A stretch of 64,000 nt of DNA from Psychrobacillus sp. INOP01 (lineage in GTDB: Bacteria; Bacillota; Bacilli; Bacillales_A; Planococcaceae), in NCBI RefSeq assembly GCF_018140925.1, contig NZ_CP073315.1:4030001-4094000 (forward strand), read 5' to 3'. Under the pieces are notes generated by a model. The model worked only from the letters and a program-made list of their open reading frames with translations, did not search any database and was not told the DNA's origin. Of this stretch, positions 16,250 through 26,216 are shown piece after piece. Each line of letters opens with the position of its first letter. Position 1 is the stretch's first letter. The translations under genes and the position numbers were made by a program.

Positions 16250-19200
16250 ATGAAACGTAAATTTGGATTGAAGTATTTTAAGCCTACAGAAAAATATTCA
16301 GGAAGCTGGTCAATTCTTGAGCAAAAAAACCGAGACTGGGAAAATATGTACCGTGAACGTTGGTCTCACGACAAAGTAGTTCGTACGACGCACGGAGTTA
16401 ACTGTACTGGATCATGTAGTTGGAAAGTATTTGTGAAAAACGGAATTATTACATGGGAAAATCAGCAAATAGATTATCCTTCATGTGGTCCTGAAATGCC
16501 AGAGTTTGAACCTAGGGGATGCCCTCGTGGAGCTTCATTCTCCTGGTATGAATATAGCCCGTTAAGAGTGAAATACCCTTATATGCGAGGACGACTATGG
16601 AGACTTTGGAAATCAGCTTTACATGAACACCAAAATCCAGTCGATGCATGGGCAAGTATTGTAGAAGATCCTGAGAAATCATTTACTTATAAACGTGCTA
16701 GAGGTAAAGGTGGACATGTTCGAGTTACGTGGCAAGATGCGATGGAATTGATATGTGCACAATTGATTTATACAATTCGTACGTATGGTCCTGATAGAAT
16801 AGCTGGATTTACACCAATACCAGCAATGTCAATGATTAGCTATGCAGCTGGTTCGAGATTCATCAGCTTACTTGGCGGTGAAATGTTAAGTTTCTACGAT
16901 TGGTATGCTGATTTACCACCTGCCTCTCCGCAAATCTGGGGAGAACAAACAGATGTACCGGAATCATCTGATTGGTATAATTCAGGCTATTTAATTATGT
17001 GGGGTTCAAATGTACCGCTAACTCGTACACCTGATGCCCATTTCATGACAGAGGTTCGTTATAAAGGAACGAAAGTTGTATCGGTTGCTCCTGACCATGC
17101 AGAAAACGTGAAATTTGCGGATAACTGGCTAGCTCCACATCCAGGAACGGATGCTGCTGTTGCTCAAGCAATGACCCACGTTATTTTAGATGAGTTTTAT
17201 GTACAACGAAAAGAAGAAATGTTTATTAACTATGCAAAACAATATACAGATATGCCGTTTTTAATCTTATTGGATGAACATGAAGGAATCCACAAAGCTG
17301 GACGATTCTTACGCGCAAGTGATTTTGGAGATACTACGGAGAATGCTGAGTGGAAGCCAGTAATTATTGATGAAATTACAGCTAAAATAATCGTTCCAAA
17401 TGGAACAATGGGTCAACGCTGGGAAGAAGATAAAAACTGGAATTTGATTTTAGAAAATGAAGATGGTACTAAAATTGATCCTGCTATGAGTGTTGAAAAT
17501 TTTGAAGCAAGTCAAACAGAAATAGTCTTTCCTTTCTTTGATAATGTTTCAAATGGAACATTTAATAGGCATATACCTTCTAAAAAAGTTACGTTGGCAG
17601 ATGGCACTACTCGTTTAGTGGTGACTGTATATGATTTAATGTTAAGTCAGTATGGTATTAATCGTGGTGAAAGTGAATTTAATGCAAAAGGGTATGATGA
17701 TGCAGATTCGTTTTACACACCAGCTTGGCAGGAAAAAGTAACTGGTGTTAAATCCTCAGTAGTTGTACAAGTGGCTAGAGAATTTGCACAAAATGCTATT
17801 GATACAGAAGGTAGATCGATGATTATTATGGGGGCTGGTATTAACCATTGGTTCAATAGTGATACAATCTATCGTTCTATTTTAAACTTAGTTATTTTGA
17901 CAGCTTCCCAAGGTGTTAACGGCGGTGGATGGGCACATTATGTTGGCCAAGAAAAAGTTCGCCCGATTGAAGGGTGGAGTACAATTGCGTTTGCCAAAGA
18001 TTGGCAGGCACAACCGCGTCTACAAAATGCAACATCCTTCTTCTATTTTGCTACCGATCAGTGGAAATATGAAGAAATGGGTAATGATTCATTAAAATCT
18101 CCTCTAGCTGGGGATCTGAAGTACCAACATCCTGCAGATTATAATGTTTTAGCTGCACGTCTTGGTTGGTTACCATCATATCCACAATTCAATAAAAACA
18201 GTTTACTTTTCGCAGAAGAAGCAGCTGCCAAAGGACAAACAACAAATGAAGAAATTATTAAAATTGCATATGATCAAGTCGTTTCAGGGGAAGTGAAAGC
18301 TGCAATCGAAGATCCAGATTCACCAGAAAACTTCCCAAAATCACTATTTGTGTGGAGATCAAACTTAATTTCAAGTTCTGCCAAAGGTCAAGAATATTTT
18401 ATGAAGCATTTACTAGGTGCAAGTGATGGATTATTAGCGACACCAAATGAAGATGAAAAACCGGAAGAAATCAAGTGGAGAGAGGATGTAGAAGGTAAAT
18501 TAGACCTTCTAGTGTCAATCGATTTTAGAATGACAACTACTCCATTATATTCAGACATTGTATTACCAGCTGCAACTTGGTATGAAAAAACGGATATTTC
18601 ATCTACCGATATGCATCCATTCGTTCATCCGTTCAATCCAGCGGTAGATCCATTATGGGAATCGCGTTCCGATTGGGATGTATACCGTTCATTAGCCGAA
18701 ACATTTTCAAAAATGGCAGAGGTGAATCTACCTGGAGTCTATAAAGATGTAGTTACATCTCCACTAGCTCATGATTCGAAAAGTGAAATTTCTCAACCAA
18801 TGGGATTAGTGAAGGATTGGAAAAAGGGCGAAGTGGAACCGATCATTGGTAAAACAATGCCAAACTTTACAGTCGTGGAAAGAGATTATACAAAAGTTTA
18901 TGATAAGTATGTTTCCCTCGGACCTCTAACTGAAAAAGGAAAGATTGGAGCACATGGTGTGAGCTTCTCTGTTTCCGAAGAGTATGAAGATATGAAAAAA
19001 ATAAATGGAGCCCACTTTGATGACACGATAAAAAATGGTCTTCCAATGATTCACTCAGCAAGACAAGCAGTAAACGCTGTACTTCACTTATCTTCAGCAA
19101 CAAATGGTAAAGTATCGCAAAAAGCCTTCGAATCAGCAGAAAAAGATACTGGTGTTCAGCTGAAGGATATTTCTGCAGACCGTGCAGCAGAAAAAATTAC

Positions 19201-19924
19201 GTTCCAAAATATTACCGTTCAACCAAGGGAAGTAATTCCAACTCCAGTGTTTAGTGGTTCGAACAAATTAGGGCGAAGATACTCACCATTTACAACAAAT
19301 ATTGAACGACTTGTTCCATTTAGAACACTAACAGGCCGTCAACATTTTTATATTGATCATGAGATATTCTTACAATACGGAGAATCGTTACCAGTTTACA
19401 AACCAACATTGCCACCTATGGTATTTGGTACAAAGGATAAACCTATTGTTGGTGGGAAAGATGCATTAGTTCTACGTTACTTAACGCCACATGGAAAATG
19501 GAATATCCATAGTACTTATCAGGATAATCTGCATATGCTCACATTATTTAGAGGTGGACCAGTTGTTTGGATTAATAATGATGATGCAGCGGAGCATGAC
19601 ATTGAGGATAACGCTTGGTTAGAAGTATATAACCGAAATGGAGTAGTTACAGCTAGAGCTGTTGTTAGTCATCGTATGCCAAAAGGAACTATGTTCATGT
19701 ACCATGCACAGGATAAGCATATTAACGTTCCTGGTTCTGAAATTACAGAAGAACGTGGTGGAAGTCATAATGCACCTACAAAAATTCATGTAAAACCAAC
19801 GCAAATGGTCGGAGGTTACGCACAACTAAGCTATGGATTTAATTATTATGGTCCGATAGGAAACCAAAGGGATGGGTACGTAGCTGTACGTAAGATGAAG
19901 GAGGTAAATTGGCTTGAAGATTAA
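16250..19924 (+). CDS. narG: Respiratory nitrate reductase alpha subunit
   Basis: A 1224-residue catalytic subunit that reduces nitrate to nitrite on the cytoplasmic face of the membrane with Mo-bisMGD. The N-terminal cluster FS0 ligands are visible: His48, Cys52, Cys56 and Cys91 (THGVNCTGSCSW; RGCPRG). Asp221 in YADLPPASPQIWGEQTD is the molybdenum ligand. No Tat signal, as is usual for NarG. AAGGAAGGGTGAT precedes the ATG. It leads narGHJI; two NreC-type boxes lie upstream. Full length, with the expected C-terminal molydopterin-dinucleotide-binding domain (TPHGKWNIHSTYQ). Confidence 0.99.
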   Translation: MKRKFGLKYFKPTEKYSGSWSILEQKNRDWENMYRERWSHDKVVRTTHGVNCTGSCSWKVFVKNGIITWENQQIDYPSCGPEMPEFEPRGCPRGASFSWYEYSPLRVKYPYMRGRLWRLWKSALHEHQNPVDAWASIVEDPEKSFTYKRARGKGGHVRVTWQDAMELICAQLIYTIRTYGPDRIAGFTPIPAMSMISYAAGSRFISLLGGEMLSFYDWYADLPPASPQIWGEQTDVPESSDWYNSGYLIMWGSNVPLTRTPDAHFMTEVRYKGTKVVSVAPDHAENVKFADNWLAPHPGTDAAVAQAMTHVILDEFYVQRKEEMFINYAKQYTDMPFLILLDEHEGIHKAGRFLRASDFGDTTENAEWKPVIIDEITAKIIVPNGTMGQRWEEDKNWNLILENEDGTKIDPAMSVENFEASQTEIVFPFFDNVSNGTFNRHIPSKKVTLADGTTRLVVTVYDLMLSQYGINRGESEFNAKGYDDADSFYTPAWQEKVTGVKSSVVVQVAREFAQNAIDTEGRSMIIMGAGINHWFNSDTIYRSILNLVILTASQGVNGGGWAHYVGQEKVRPIEGWSTIAFAKDWQAQPRLQNATSFFYFATDQWKYEEMGNDSLKSPLAGDLKYQHPADYNVLAARLGWLPSYPQFNKNSLLFAEEAAAKGQTTNEEIIKIAYDQVVSGEVKAAIEDPDSPENFPKSLFVWRSNLISSSAKGQEYFMKHLLGASDGLLATPNEDEKPEEIKWREDVEGKLDLLVSIDFRMTTTPLYSDIVLPAATWYEKTDISSTDMHPFVHPFNPAVDPLWESRSDWDVYRSLAETFSKMAEVNLPGVYKDVVTSPLAHDSKSEISQPMGLVKDWKKGEVEPIIGKTMPNFTVVERDYTKVYDKYVSLGPLTEKGKIGAHGVSFSVSEEYEDMKKINGAHFDDTIKNGLPMIHSARQAVNAVLHLSSATNGKVSQKAFESAEKDTGVQLKDISADRAAEKITFQNITVQPREVIPTPVFSGSNKLGRRYSPFTTNIERLVPFRTLTGRQHFYIDHEIFLQYGESLPVYKPTLPPMVFGTKDKPIVGGKDALVLRYLTPHGKWNIHSTYQDNLHMLTLFRGGPVVWINNDDAAEHDIEDNAWLEVYNRNGVVTARAVVSHRMPKGTMFMYHAQDKHINVPGSEITEERGGSHNAPTKIHVKPTQMVGGYAQLSYGFNYYGPIGNQRDGYVAVRKMKEVNWLED

Positions 19925-21458
19925 AGCGCAAATTGCAATGGTGATGAACCTAGACAAATGTATTGGGTGCCATACTTGTAGTGTTACATGTAAAAGTACT
20001 TGGACAAATCGTGAGGGTGCCGAATACATGTGGTTTAATAATGTAGAAACTAAACCAGGTATTGGATATCCGAAACGTTGGGAAGACCAAGAAGTATACA
20101 AGGGTGGATGGCAAATGCGAAATGGAAAGTTGGAACTGAAATCGGGTTCCAAGCTTTCTAAAATAGCTTTAGGGAAGATTTTTTATAATCCCGATATGCC
20201 GGAGATGAAAGATTACTATGAACCATGGACATATGACTATGAAAAACTGACTAATTCACCAGAAGTGAAACATTCACCTGTTGCTCGTCCAAAATCAGTA
20301 GTTACTGGAGAATATATGGACTTGGAATGGGGACCAAACTGGGAGGATGATTTGGCTGGAGCCCATATTACCGGGCCAACTGATCCAAATATCCAAAAAA
20401 TTGAGGAAGAAATAAAATTCAATTTTGAACAGTCATTTATGATGTATCTACCAAGACTCTGTGAACACTGTTTAAATCCAAGTTGTGTGGCATCTTGCCC
20501 ATCTGGAGCTATGTATAAACGTGAAGAAGATGGTATCGTTCTAGTTGACCAAGAAGCATGTCGTGGATGGCGCTATTGTATGACTGGATGTCCGTACAAA
20601 AAAGTATATTTCAACTGGAAAACAAATAAAGCAGAGAAATGTACATTCTGTTATCCACGAATTGAATCTGGACTTCCGACTGTTTGTTCCGAAACATGCA
20701 CAGGTCGTATTCGTTATTTAGGAGTACTTTTATATGATGCAGATCGTGTACTGGAAGTAGCTTCAACTCCAGATGAAAAAGATTTGTACAAAGCACAGTG
20801 TGGAATTTTCTTAAATCCAAATGATCCGGAAGTCATTGAGCAAGCAAGAAAAGATGGAATTGCAGAAGAGTGGATTGAGGGTGCACAAAATTCACCTGTT
20901 TACAAACTCGCAATAGAGTACCAGCTTGCATTCCCATTGCATCCGGAATATAGAACATTGCCAATGGTATGGTATGTTCCGCCTTTAAGCCCTATTATGA
21001 ACTATTTCGAAGGGAAGGATTCTATTAAAAATCCTGATATGATTTTCCCTGCAATTGAAGAGATGCGTACGCCAATTCAATATTTAGCAAATATGCTAAC
21101 TGCCGGAGATGCTCAAGCAGTAAAAGGCGCTCTTCAACGAATGGCAATGATGCGCTCCTATATGCGTGCTATGTCTTCTGGTAAAGAGTTTGATGAAAGT
21201 CGTTTGGAACGTGTCGGTTTAACAGCTCATCAAACACAGCAAATGTATAGATTATTGGCAATTGCTAAATACGAGGATCGTTTTGTCGTTCCAACATCTC
21301 ATCGAGAGGGATATATGGACCCTTACCGTGCACAAGGCTCTATGGGCTACGATATGGGCTGTGACGGATGCGGACCAGCATCTCCAAATCCAACACCAAC
21401 TAAAACGGGTAAGGAAATTTATGAAGAGAATTTCTATGGGGGTATTTGGCGTGATTGA
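19914..21458 (+). CDS. narH: Respiratory nitrate reductase beta subunit
   Basis: A 514-residue electron-transfer subunit that carries four Fe-S clusters from NarI haem to NarG. Cysteine groups: C16-C19-C22-C26 (CIGCHTCSVTC), CEHCLNPSCVASCP, CRGWRYCMTGCP (the Trp marks the [3Fe-4S] cluster) and CTFCYPRIESGLPTVC. The start is TTG at 19914 with GGAGGTAAATT upstream, overlapping the end of narG by 11 bases. It lies in the cytoplasm, bound to NarG and NarI. Complete. Confidence 0.98.
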   Translation: MKIKAQIAMVMNLDKCIGCHTCSVTCKSTWTNREGAEYMWFNNVETKPGIGYPKRWEDQEVYKGGWQMRNGKLELKSGSKLSKIALGKIFYNPDMPEMKDYYEPWTYDYEKLTNSPEVKHSPVARPKSVVTGEYMDLEWGPNWEDDLAGAHITGPTDPNIQKIEEEIKFNFEQSFMMYLPRLCEHCLNPSCVASCPSGAMYKREEDGIVLVDQEACRGWRYCMTGCPYKKVYFNWKTNKAEKCTFCYPRIESGLPTVCSETCTGRIRYLGVLLYDADRVLEVASTPDEKDLYKAQCGIFLNPNDPEVIEQARKDGIAEEWIEGAQNSPVYKLAIEYQLAFPLHPEYRTLPMVWYVPPLSPIMNYFEGKDSIKNPDMIFPAIEEMRTPIQYLANMLTAGDAQAVKGALQRMAMMRSYMRAMSSGKEFDESRLERVGLTAHQTQQMYRLLAIAKYEDRFVVPTSHREGYMDPYRAQGSMGYDMGCDGCGPASPNPTPTKTGKEIYEENFYGGIWRD

Positions 21459-22026
21459 TTTAGAAAAGCTATATAAACATAAATCAGCTTTCGGCTTTTT
21501 TGCCCAACAGCTAACTTATCCAGAAAAACTAACCTTTCATCCAACTGCCTTAGGAGAGTCATTTTCACCTGAGGACCCAGCTTACGAGTTAGTTAAAGAA
21601 TACTGGGATGAAATTCATACGTATAGTTTAGATGATATACAGGAACTATATGTACAAACATTTGATTTTCAAAAAAATGCAACCTTATACATGACTTATT
21701 TTAAGTTTGAGGATGCAAAAGAAAGAGGTCAAATGCTTGCAAAGTTAAAAGTGATGTATGAAATGTTTGGTTTAGATATGCCGGCAGAGGAACTTTCTGA
21801 TTATCTGCCACTTATCTGTGAATTTTTATACGCAGCAGAATGGTTAGGCGATCCAAGAGCAAAAGATAGTTTTAATATACTATTCGCTGTACTTGAAGAT
21901 GGGACATATCATTTGATTGAAGCATTGGAAAAATTTAATAGCCCATATCTCCCACTAGTTAGAGGATTACGAGAAACCTTTAAAGCATGTATAGAAAGGG
22001 AGGCTGTAAATCATGAACATGATTGA
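21451..22026 (+). CDS. narJ: Nitrate reductase assembly chaperone
   Basis: A 191-residue cytosolic chaperone (TorD/DmsD/NarJ family, all-helical) needed to insert the Mo cofactor into NarG before membrane attachment. Motifs: AFGFFAQQLTYPEKLTFHP, LYVQTFDFQ, LYMTYFKFEDAKERG, LPLICEFLY. The start is taken as GTG at 21451 (VIDLEKLY), 8 bases after GGGGG and overlapping narH by 8 bases; ATG at 21436 (MGVFG) is the alternative. Longer upstream extensions only read narH in another frame. Confidence 0.9.
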   Translation: MIDLEKLYKHKSAFGFFAQQLTYPEKLTFHPTALGESFSPEDPAYELVKEYWDEIHTYSLDDIQELYVQTFDFQKNATLYMTYFKFEDAKERGQMLAKLKVMYEMFGLDMPAEELSDYLPLICEFLYAAEWLGDPRAKDSFNILFAVLEDGTYHLIEALEKFNSPYLPLVRGLRETFKACIEREAVNHEHD

Positions 22027-22699
22027 TCAGTTTTTATGGGTTATATTTCCTTATATTTGTATAGCAGTTTTTATTATTGGTCATATTTTTCGATATAAAA
22101 CAGACCAGTTTAGCTGGACTGCGAAATCGAGTGAATTTATAGAGAAAAAACAATTAATGATCGGAAGCTTACTTTTCCATATTGGTATTATTCCAGTAAT
22201 AATGGGGCATGTATCTGGGTTAGCTATTCCGAAATCATGGCTTCAAGCAGTTGGCGTAAATGATCATTTATACCATATAGGAGCGATATACATTGGCGGA
22301 TTCTTTGGTTTCGTGACATTAGCAGGAATGATAATTTTAACATCTCGCCGATTCACGAAGTCCACAGTTCGGAAATTGAGTAGTGCTTCAGATTTAATAG
22401 TAAATGTGATATTATTATTTATCGTATTTATGGGGATGTATGCAACGCTTGTCACAAATGCAGTTCAACCTGATTTTGACTATAGAACCTCCATTTCCGT
22501 ATGGTTCAGAAACTTATTTATCTTGCAGCCAGATGCTTCATATATGTTAAATGTTCCAATGTCATTTAAAATCCACGTAGTAACAGGATTTTTAATATTT
22601 GCATTATGGCCATTTACTAGATTAGTTCACGTATGGAGTGTACCATTAAACTACGTAGGTAGAAGCTACATCTTATATAGAAAGAATCGTTCAGAATAA
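22013..22699 (+). CDS. narI: Respiratory nitrate reductase gamma subunit (cytochrome b)
   Basis: A 228-residue membrane subunit with five transmembrane helices that takes electrons from menaquinol and binds two haems b. Candidate haem-ligand histidines lie in IIGHIFRY, LFHIGIIPVIMGHVSG and FKIHVVTGFL...LVHVWSVP. The ATG overlaps narJ by 14 bases and has GGGAGG upstream. It anchors NarGH to the membrane. A hairpin follows, but nreA begins 48 bases later on the same strand, so some read-through is likely. Confidence 0.97.
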   Translation: MNMIDQFLWVIFPYICIAVFIIGHIFRYKTDQFSWTAKSSEFIEKKQLMIGSLLFHIGIIPVIMGHVSGLAIPKSWLQAVGVNDHLYHIGAIYIGGFFGFVTLAGMIILTSRRFTKSTVRKLSSASDLIVNVILLFIVFMGMYATLVTNAVQPDFDYRTSISVWFRNLFILQPDASYMLNVPMSFKIHVVTGFLIFALWPFTRLVHVWSVPLNYVGRSYILYRKNRSE

Positions 22700-22730
22700 A
22701 GAAAAAGGAGACCTCGGTCTTCTTTTTTAT
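22699..22730 (+). terminator. Terminator or attenuator between narGHJI and nreABC
   Basis: AAAAAGGAGACC pairs with GGTCTTCTTTTTT around a TC centre, with one G-U pair, and the T-run is part of the right arm. It overlaps the end of narI and leaves nreA close behind, so it may only reduce transcription into nreABC. Confidence 0.65.
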
Positions 22731-22747
22731 CCATAAGGGGAATTTAT

Positions 22748-23206
22748 ATGAATAATGATCTTGATTTTCAAGAAGTGATAACTGCTATTAAAGACAAGTA
22801 TGAAGTAGATTTAGTGACATTAGCATTTATTCAACCAGCGCAATTGGAATATGTGCTGACATGGCAGTTTGCTATTGGAAATATAAACAATCGACTGAAA
22901 AGAATTGTTCTACAATCCGGTAAAGGGGTTGCAGGTCAAGTTTTTAAGTCTGGAAAACCTATGCTTGTCCGAAATGTCCTCACTGAATTTCCTTCGAAAG
23001 ATTTATTTAATTACCCAATAATTGTTTCAGAAAAGATTAAAAGTTTTTGTGCTCTGCCACTTTATAAAAAAAATAAAGTTCAAGGTGTAATATTATTAGG
23101 GTATAGAGAAGAGAATAAAATGACAAATGAGTTATTTGAACGAATAATTTATAATATTCATAAGGATTTTCCAAAATATTACGGTAAGGAGATGGCTAAG
23201 AATTGA
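22748..23206 (+). CDS. nreA: NreA nitrate-sensing GAF-domain protein
   Basis: A 152-residue single GAF-domain protein. In Staphylococcus NreA binds nitrate and controls the kinase NreB; position (first of nreABC, right after narI) and size match. Visible GAF features: a hydrophobic core, QSGKGVAGQVFKSGKPMLV, and SFCALPLYKKNKVQGVILL. AAGGGG precedes the ATG. It overlaps nreB by 4 bases (TTGA). Cytosolic. Nitrate binding is inferred from the orthologue. Confidence 0.9.
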   Translation: MNNDLDFQEVITAIKDKYEVDLVTLAFIQPAQLEYVLTWQFAIGNINNRLKRIVLQSGKGVAGQVFKSGKPMLVRNVLTEFPSKDLFNYPIIVSEKIKSFCALPLYKKNKVQGVILLGYREENKMTNELFERIIYNIHKDFPKYYGKEMAKN

Positions 23207-24258
23207 CAAATAATTTGCATTCAGATTTAGTTGATAGCTTAATAGGAATGTACGAAAACAGTTCTGAAGGCTTCTTCTTTTTTAATAAAGACAATAAATT
23301 ATTACATTTAAATCCTATTGCGAAAGAAATTTTAGATACTGATGCGATAAATGCAATGTTAGAAGGTCAAGAAAGGTCTCTTTGCCAAACTTGTAAGGGG
23401 TATACGAATACAACAGAGTTAGTTTCCTGTGAAAATTGCTATTTCACCAATCCAGAACAAGATTTCAGTTCCTTTCAGGTATATTTAGATACAAAAGATA
23501 AAGGGGTTCTTCCCTATGTAGCAAGTTTTCATACTATTGATAGTGAAAAAGGAACAAAAGTACTTATATTAAGAAATTTAACCAAGTTACTTGAAACAAG
23601 AGAATTATTATTTAAAAATACAACGATTAAACAAATAATAAAAGCACAAGAGGACGAGCGCAAAAGGATTTCTCGAGAATTACATGATAGTGTAGCACAG
23701 GAAATATTAAGTTCATTAGTAGATTTAAGAGTTATGAAATATTTGAAAAGTCCTGAGGACGTTTCACAGAAGGTTCAACATATAGAAGCATCCTTAACTA
23801 GACTGCTAGATGAAATTAGGAATTTGTCTGTAGAATTAAGACCTTCCTCATTAGATGATTTAGGAATAGAAGCAGCTCTAAGATCACACTTTAAGTGGAT
23901 TGAAAAAAACTATGGTCTAATTGTTCATTATACTTCTGAAATCAAAGGGAAACGTTTTCTTAGTGAAATAGAAACGGTTGTCTATCGAATATGCCAGGAA
24001 TCCATTTTAAACGCACTAAAATATGCAGATGTAGACGAGGTCATGGTCGAACTGTATGAGAAAGATGATAATTTAATGCTTAGAATAGTAGATGAGGGTA
24101 TTGGCTTTGATACTACAAAAAGAGTGATAAAAGGTACAGGTTTAGGGTTGTTTGGTATGAAGGAAAGGGCAGAACTTGTAGGTGGTAAATTATCTATTAT
24201 GTCTTCAAAGGATAAGGGCACTGAAGTTCTTCTATATATTCCACTAAAGGAGCGTTAA
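23203..24258 (+). CDS. nreB: NreB oxygen-sensing histidine kinase
   Basis: A 351-residue soluble kinase. The N-terminal PAS domain carries four cysteines C61-x2-C64 and C76-x2-C79 (CQTCK...CENC) with the spacing of S. carnosus NreB, where they bind an oxygen-labile [4Fe-4S] cluster. The HisKA_3 dimerisation domain has the phospho-acceptor His161 ([12 protein letters not shown]), followed by a HATPase domain ([20 protein letters not shown] N box; [19 protein letters not shown]). No membrane segment. Start is TTG with GGAGATGG upstream. It phosphorylates NreC under anaerobiosis. Confidence 0.95.
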   Translation: MTNNLHSDLVDSLIGMYENSSEGFFFFNKDNKLLHLNPIAKEILDTDAINAMLEGQERSLCQTCKGYTNTTELVSCENCYFTNPEQDFSSFQVYLDTKDKGVLPYVASFHTIDSEKGTKVLILRNLTKLLETRELLFKNTTIKQIIKAQEDERKRISRELHDSVAQEILSSLVDLRVMKYLKSPEDVSQKVQHIEASLTRLLDEIRNLSVELRPSSLDDLGIEAALRSHFKWIEKNYGLIVHYTSEIKGKRFLSEIETVVYRICQESILNALKYADVDEVMVELYEKDDNLMLRIVDEGIGFDTTKRVIKGTGLGLFGMKERAELVGGKLSIMSSKDKGTEVLLYIPLKER

Positions 24259-24262
24259 ATGG

Positions 24263-24910
24263 ATGAAAATTGTTATTGCAGATGACCATGCAGTTGTACG
24301 AAGTGGGTTTTCGATGATATTAAACTATCAAGAAGATATGGAAGTTGTAGCGACTGCGGCCGACGGAATAGAAGCACATTTGATGGTTGCTAAGCATCAA
24401 CCAGATATACTTCTCCTTGACTTAAGTATGCCACCTGGAGAGAGTGGGTTAATAGCAACTGGTAAAATTAGTGAAGATTTTCCGAACACAAAAATACTTG
24501 TTTTAACAATGTACGACGATCAAGAGTATATGTTCCATGTGTTGAAAAGTGGTGCTTCTGGATACATATTAAAAAATGCACCAGATGAGGAACTTTTGAG
24601 TGCCATACGTATGGTTTATAAAGGTGGAACCTATATACACCCCAAAATGGCAACTTCTCTCGTAAAAGAATTCATAAAGAAAGATCAAAATATTATAGAC
24701 GACGATCCATTTAGTGTTCTTTCCAAAAGAGAAATAGAGATTTTACCGTTAGTTGCAAAAGGGTATGGCAATAAAGATATTGCAGCAAAACTGTTTATAT
24801 CTGTAAAAACCGTAGAAGCACATAAAGCAAAAATAATGGAAAAACTAAATTTAAAAAGTCGTCCAGAGATAGTTGAGTATGCGTTGAAAAAGAAATTATT
24901 AGAATTTTAA
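24263..24910 (+). CDS. nreC: NreC response regulator (LuxR/NarL family)
   Basis: A 215-residue response regulator with an N-terminal receiver domain (phospho-acceptor Asp53 in [12 protein letters not shown]; acidic pocket ADDH) and a C-terminal LuxR-type helix-turn-helix ([39 protein letters not shown]). AAAGGAGCG lies before the ATG, 4 bases after nreB. In staphylococci NreC activates the nar, nir and narT promoters at GC-rich TAGGG-N4-CCCTA palindromes; such boxes lie upstream of narG, narK and ric here. Confidence 0.95.
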   Translation: MKIVIADDHAVVRSGFSMILNYQEDMEVVATAADGIEAHLMVAKHQPDILLLDLSMPPGESGLIATGKISEDFPNTKILVLTMYDDQEYMFHVLKSGASGYILKNAPDEELLSAIRMVYKGGTYIHPKMATSLVKEFIKKDQNIIDDDPFSVLSKREIEILPLVAKGYGNKDIAAKLFISVKTVEAHKAKIMEKLNLKSRPEIVEYALKKKLLEF

Positions 24911-24928
24911 AAAGTGAGGTCTTTAATA

Positions 24929-25453
24929 ATGGTTAATACTAATTTCCAAAGTCCCGTTCCCGCTATGAGAATTTTAGAAAACGAACACCAATATTTAATG
25001 CACTTGATGAATGAATGGCATACTATCGTTCTAAACTTTGAAAATGATATTTACGAGGAAATAGAAGCTCGTTCAGAGTTTAAGAGTTTGCGAAAGTTGT
25101 TAATAGATTTTTTAGAGCCTCTTAAAAATCATACAGATAAAGAAGAAAAGTTCTTTTTTCCATTATTAGGACATTATATCGGTACAGAGCAAGGTCCTAT
25201 TGTCACTATTGAAGCTGAGCATGAAGAAATTGATGCCTATATCGGTCACTTTTTACATCATACTCGGACAGGTGTGGATCAGTTGAGTCTAGATGATATG
25301 AAACAGATAGCAAAAGATGCAGGCGAAGCTTTTGAAGTGTTGATGGTTCATTTTGTAAAAGAAGAATCTGTATTATTTCCGATGACGGATAAAGTGATGA
25401 AAGCAGTAGATCAGGATAAGTTATTGGAACAACTGAATACGTTAATTGTGTAA
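24929..25453 (+). CDS. Hemerythrin HHE-domain protein
   Basis: A 174-residue four-helix protein with hemerythrin-type ligands: ENEHQYLMHLMNEW, HTDKEEKFFFP, EAEHEEIDAYI and MVHFVKEESVLFP. Such proteins bind a di-iron centre and react with oxygen or nitric oxide. The start is the ATG at 24929, 8 bases after GTGAGGT; the in-frame GTG at 24914 is part of that ribosome site. It is 18 bases after nreC, so it belongs to the nre transcript and may help oxygen or NO sensing, which is inference. A terminator follows. Confidence 0.88.
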   Translation: MVNTNFQSPVPAMRILENEHQYLMHLMNEWHTIVLNFENDIYEEIEARSEFKSLRKLLIDFLEPLKNHTDKEEKFFFPLLGHYIGTEQGPIVTIEAEHEEIDAYIGHFLHHTRTGVDQLSLDDMKQIAKDAGEAFEVLMVHFVKEESVLFPMTDKVMKAVDQDKLLEQLNTLIV

Positions 25454-25488
25454 AATAACTCATTTCACTCTATGGGTTATTTTTTTCT
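25454..25488 (+). terminator. Terminator of the nreABC-hemerythrin unit
   Basis: AATAACTCAT and ATGGGTTATT pair (one G-U) around an 8-base loop, followed by a run of T. Confidence 0.85.
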
Positions 25489-25534
25489 ATTTAATATATT
25501 AAATGGATTATCGTGCTTCGAATCCGGTGTTCAA

Positions 25535-25850
25535 GGTACTTTAAAGAATTAAAACGATATCGCTGATTTCCTCTTCAGGTGGACGCGTTCCGCAGGGTGA
25601 GCGATGAACCATCACCGACGCTCCGTCTTCGCCTGTGATGGTTCATCTGTCTCACTCATCCTACTGGAGACGCCACCTTCTACTACAATCATTATAGGGA
25701 GTAGTACTCAGGTAATAAGATTTAGCATAGACAGTCACTAAGGTAATAGAATTTGTTTAAGTTAATGTAGTAATAATAACATCCTGTAATTGCTATGTTA
25801 CAGGATAAAAGTATAAAAAATGCTCTGCAATAAGTGTTAATAGCATTTTC
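25535..25850 (+). repeat. Dispersed palindromic repeat, module A, copy 2
   Basis: The head TACTTTAAAGAATTAAAAC and GCTGATTTCC lead into a large palindrome: outer arms GGTGG/CCACC (copy 1 has GGCGG/CCGCC) and a perfect inner pair GATGAACCATCAC/GTGATGGTTCATC. The tail contains GGGAGTAGTACT, GTTTAAGTTAATGTAG and GGATAAAAGTATAAA, as in copy 1. No gene is credible here. Confidence 0.8.
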
Positions 25851-26037
25851 ATGTTACTAAATTAAGGATGAAGAAGACAGTAGATATATTTTTATAATAG
25901 TGAAGATCTAGAGGAAGAGTAAGTGTTTACTCAATAAAGAAGGAGGGAGCGCCCGAAATAGTATCTTCGGGCGCTTATTCTATGAGTAGGAAGGTATTTT
26001 TTCTCTAGTTATCCAAATGCACTTACCTGTTTCTAAA

Positions 26038-26176
26038 AGTTGTAGGAGGGCGACGAACAGACGACCAGCATCTCCAAAAAAACAACCGGTAATAGGGTAT
26101 AACAACAAGTCTGTTCAAACCACTTCGAAAATGATAGAAACAGGTTTTGACCTTAAAGGACCGGGCGTCTTTTTGG
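26038..26176 (+). repeat. Dispersed repeat, module B, copy 2
   Basis: It contains AGTTGTAGGAGG, CCAGCATCTCC, AACAAGTCTGTTCAAA, GATAGAAACAGG and GACCGGGCGTCTTTTTGG, all shared in order with copies at 15940, 54940 and (inverted) 63598. An open frame of 79 codons runs through it but looks like no protein. Confidence 0.75.
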
Positions 26177-26194
26177 TTGGTTTTTCTTATTATT

Positions 26195-26208
26195 TAGGGA
26201 ATACCCTT
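26195..26208. promoter_or_regulatory. NreC-type box 1 upstream of narK
   Basis: TAGGG-AATA-CCCTT, 9 of 10 arm matches to TAGGG-N4-CCCTA, 108 bases before the narK start. Confidence 0.6.
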
Positions 26209-26216
26209 GGCTGTAA

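Noticed and set aside
19826-20152. Minus-strand open frame of 108 codons across the narG-narH junction
   Set aside because: Antisense to two well-conserved genes; no family resemblance.
22699-22730. A full stop of the nar transcript that would make nreABC a separate unit
   Set aside because: The hairpin overlaps narI and is only 18 bases before nreA, with no clear promoter between them; partial read-through is more likely, so I list it as terminator or attenuator.
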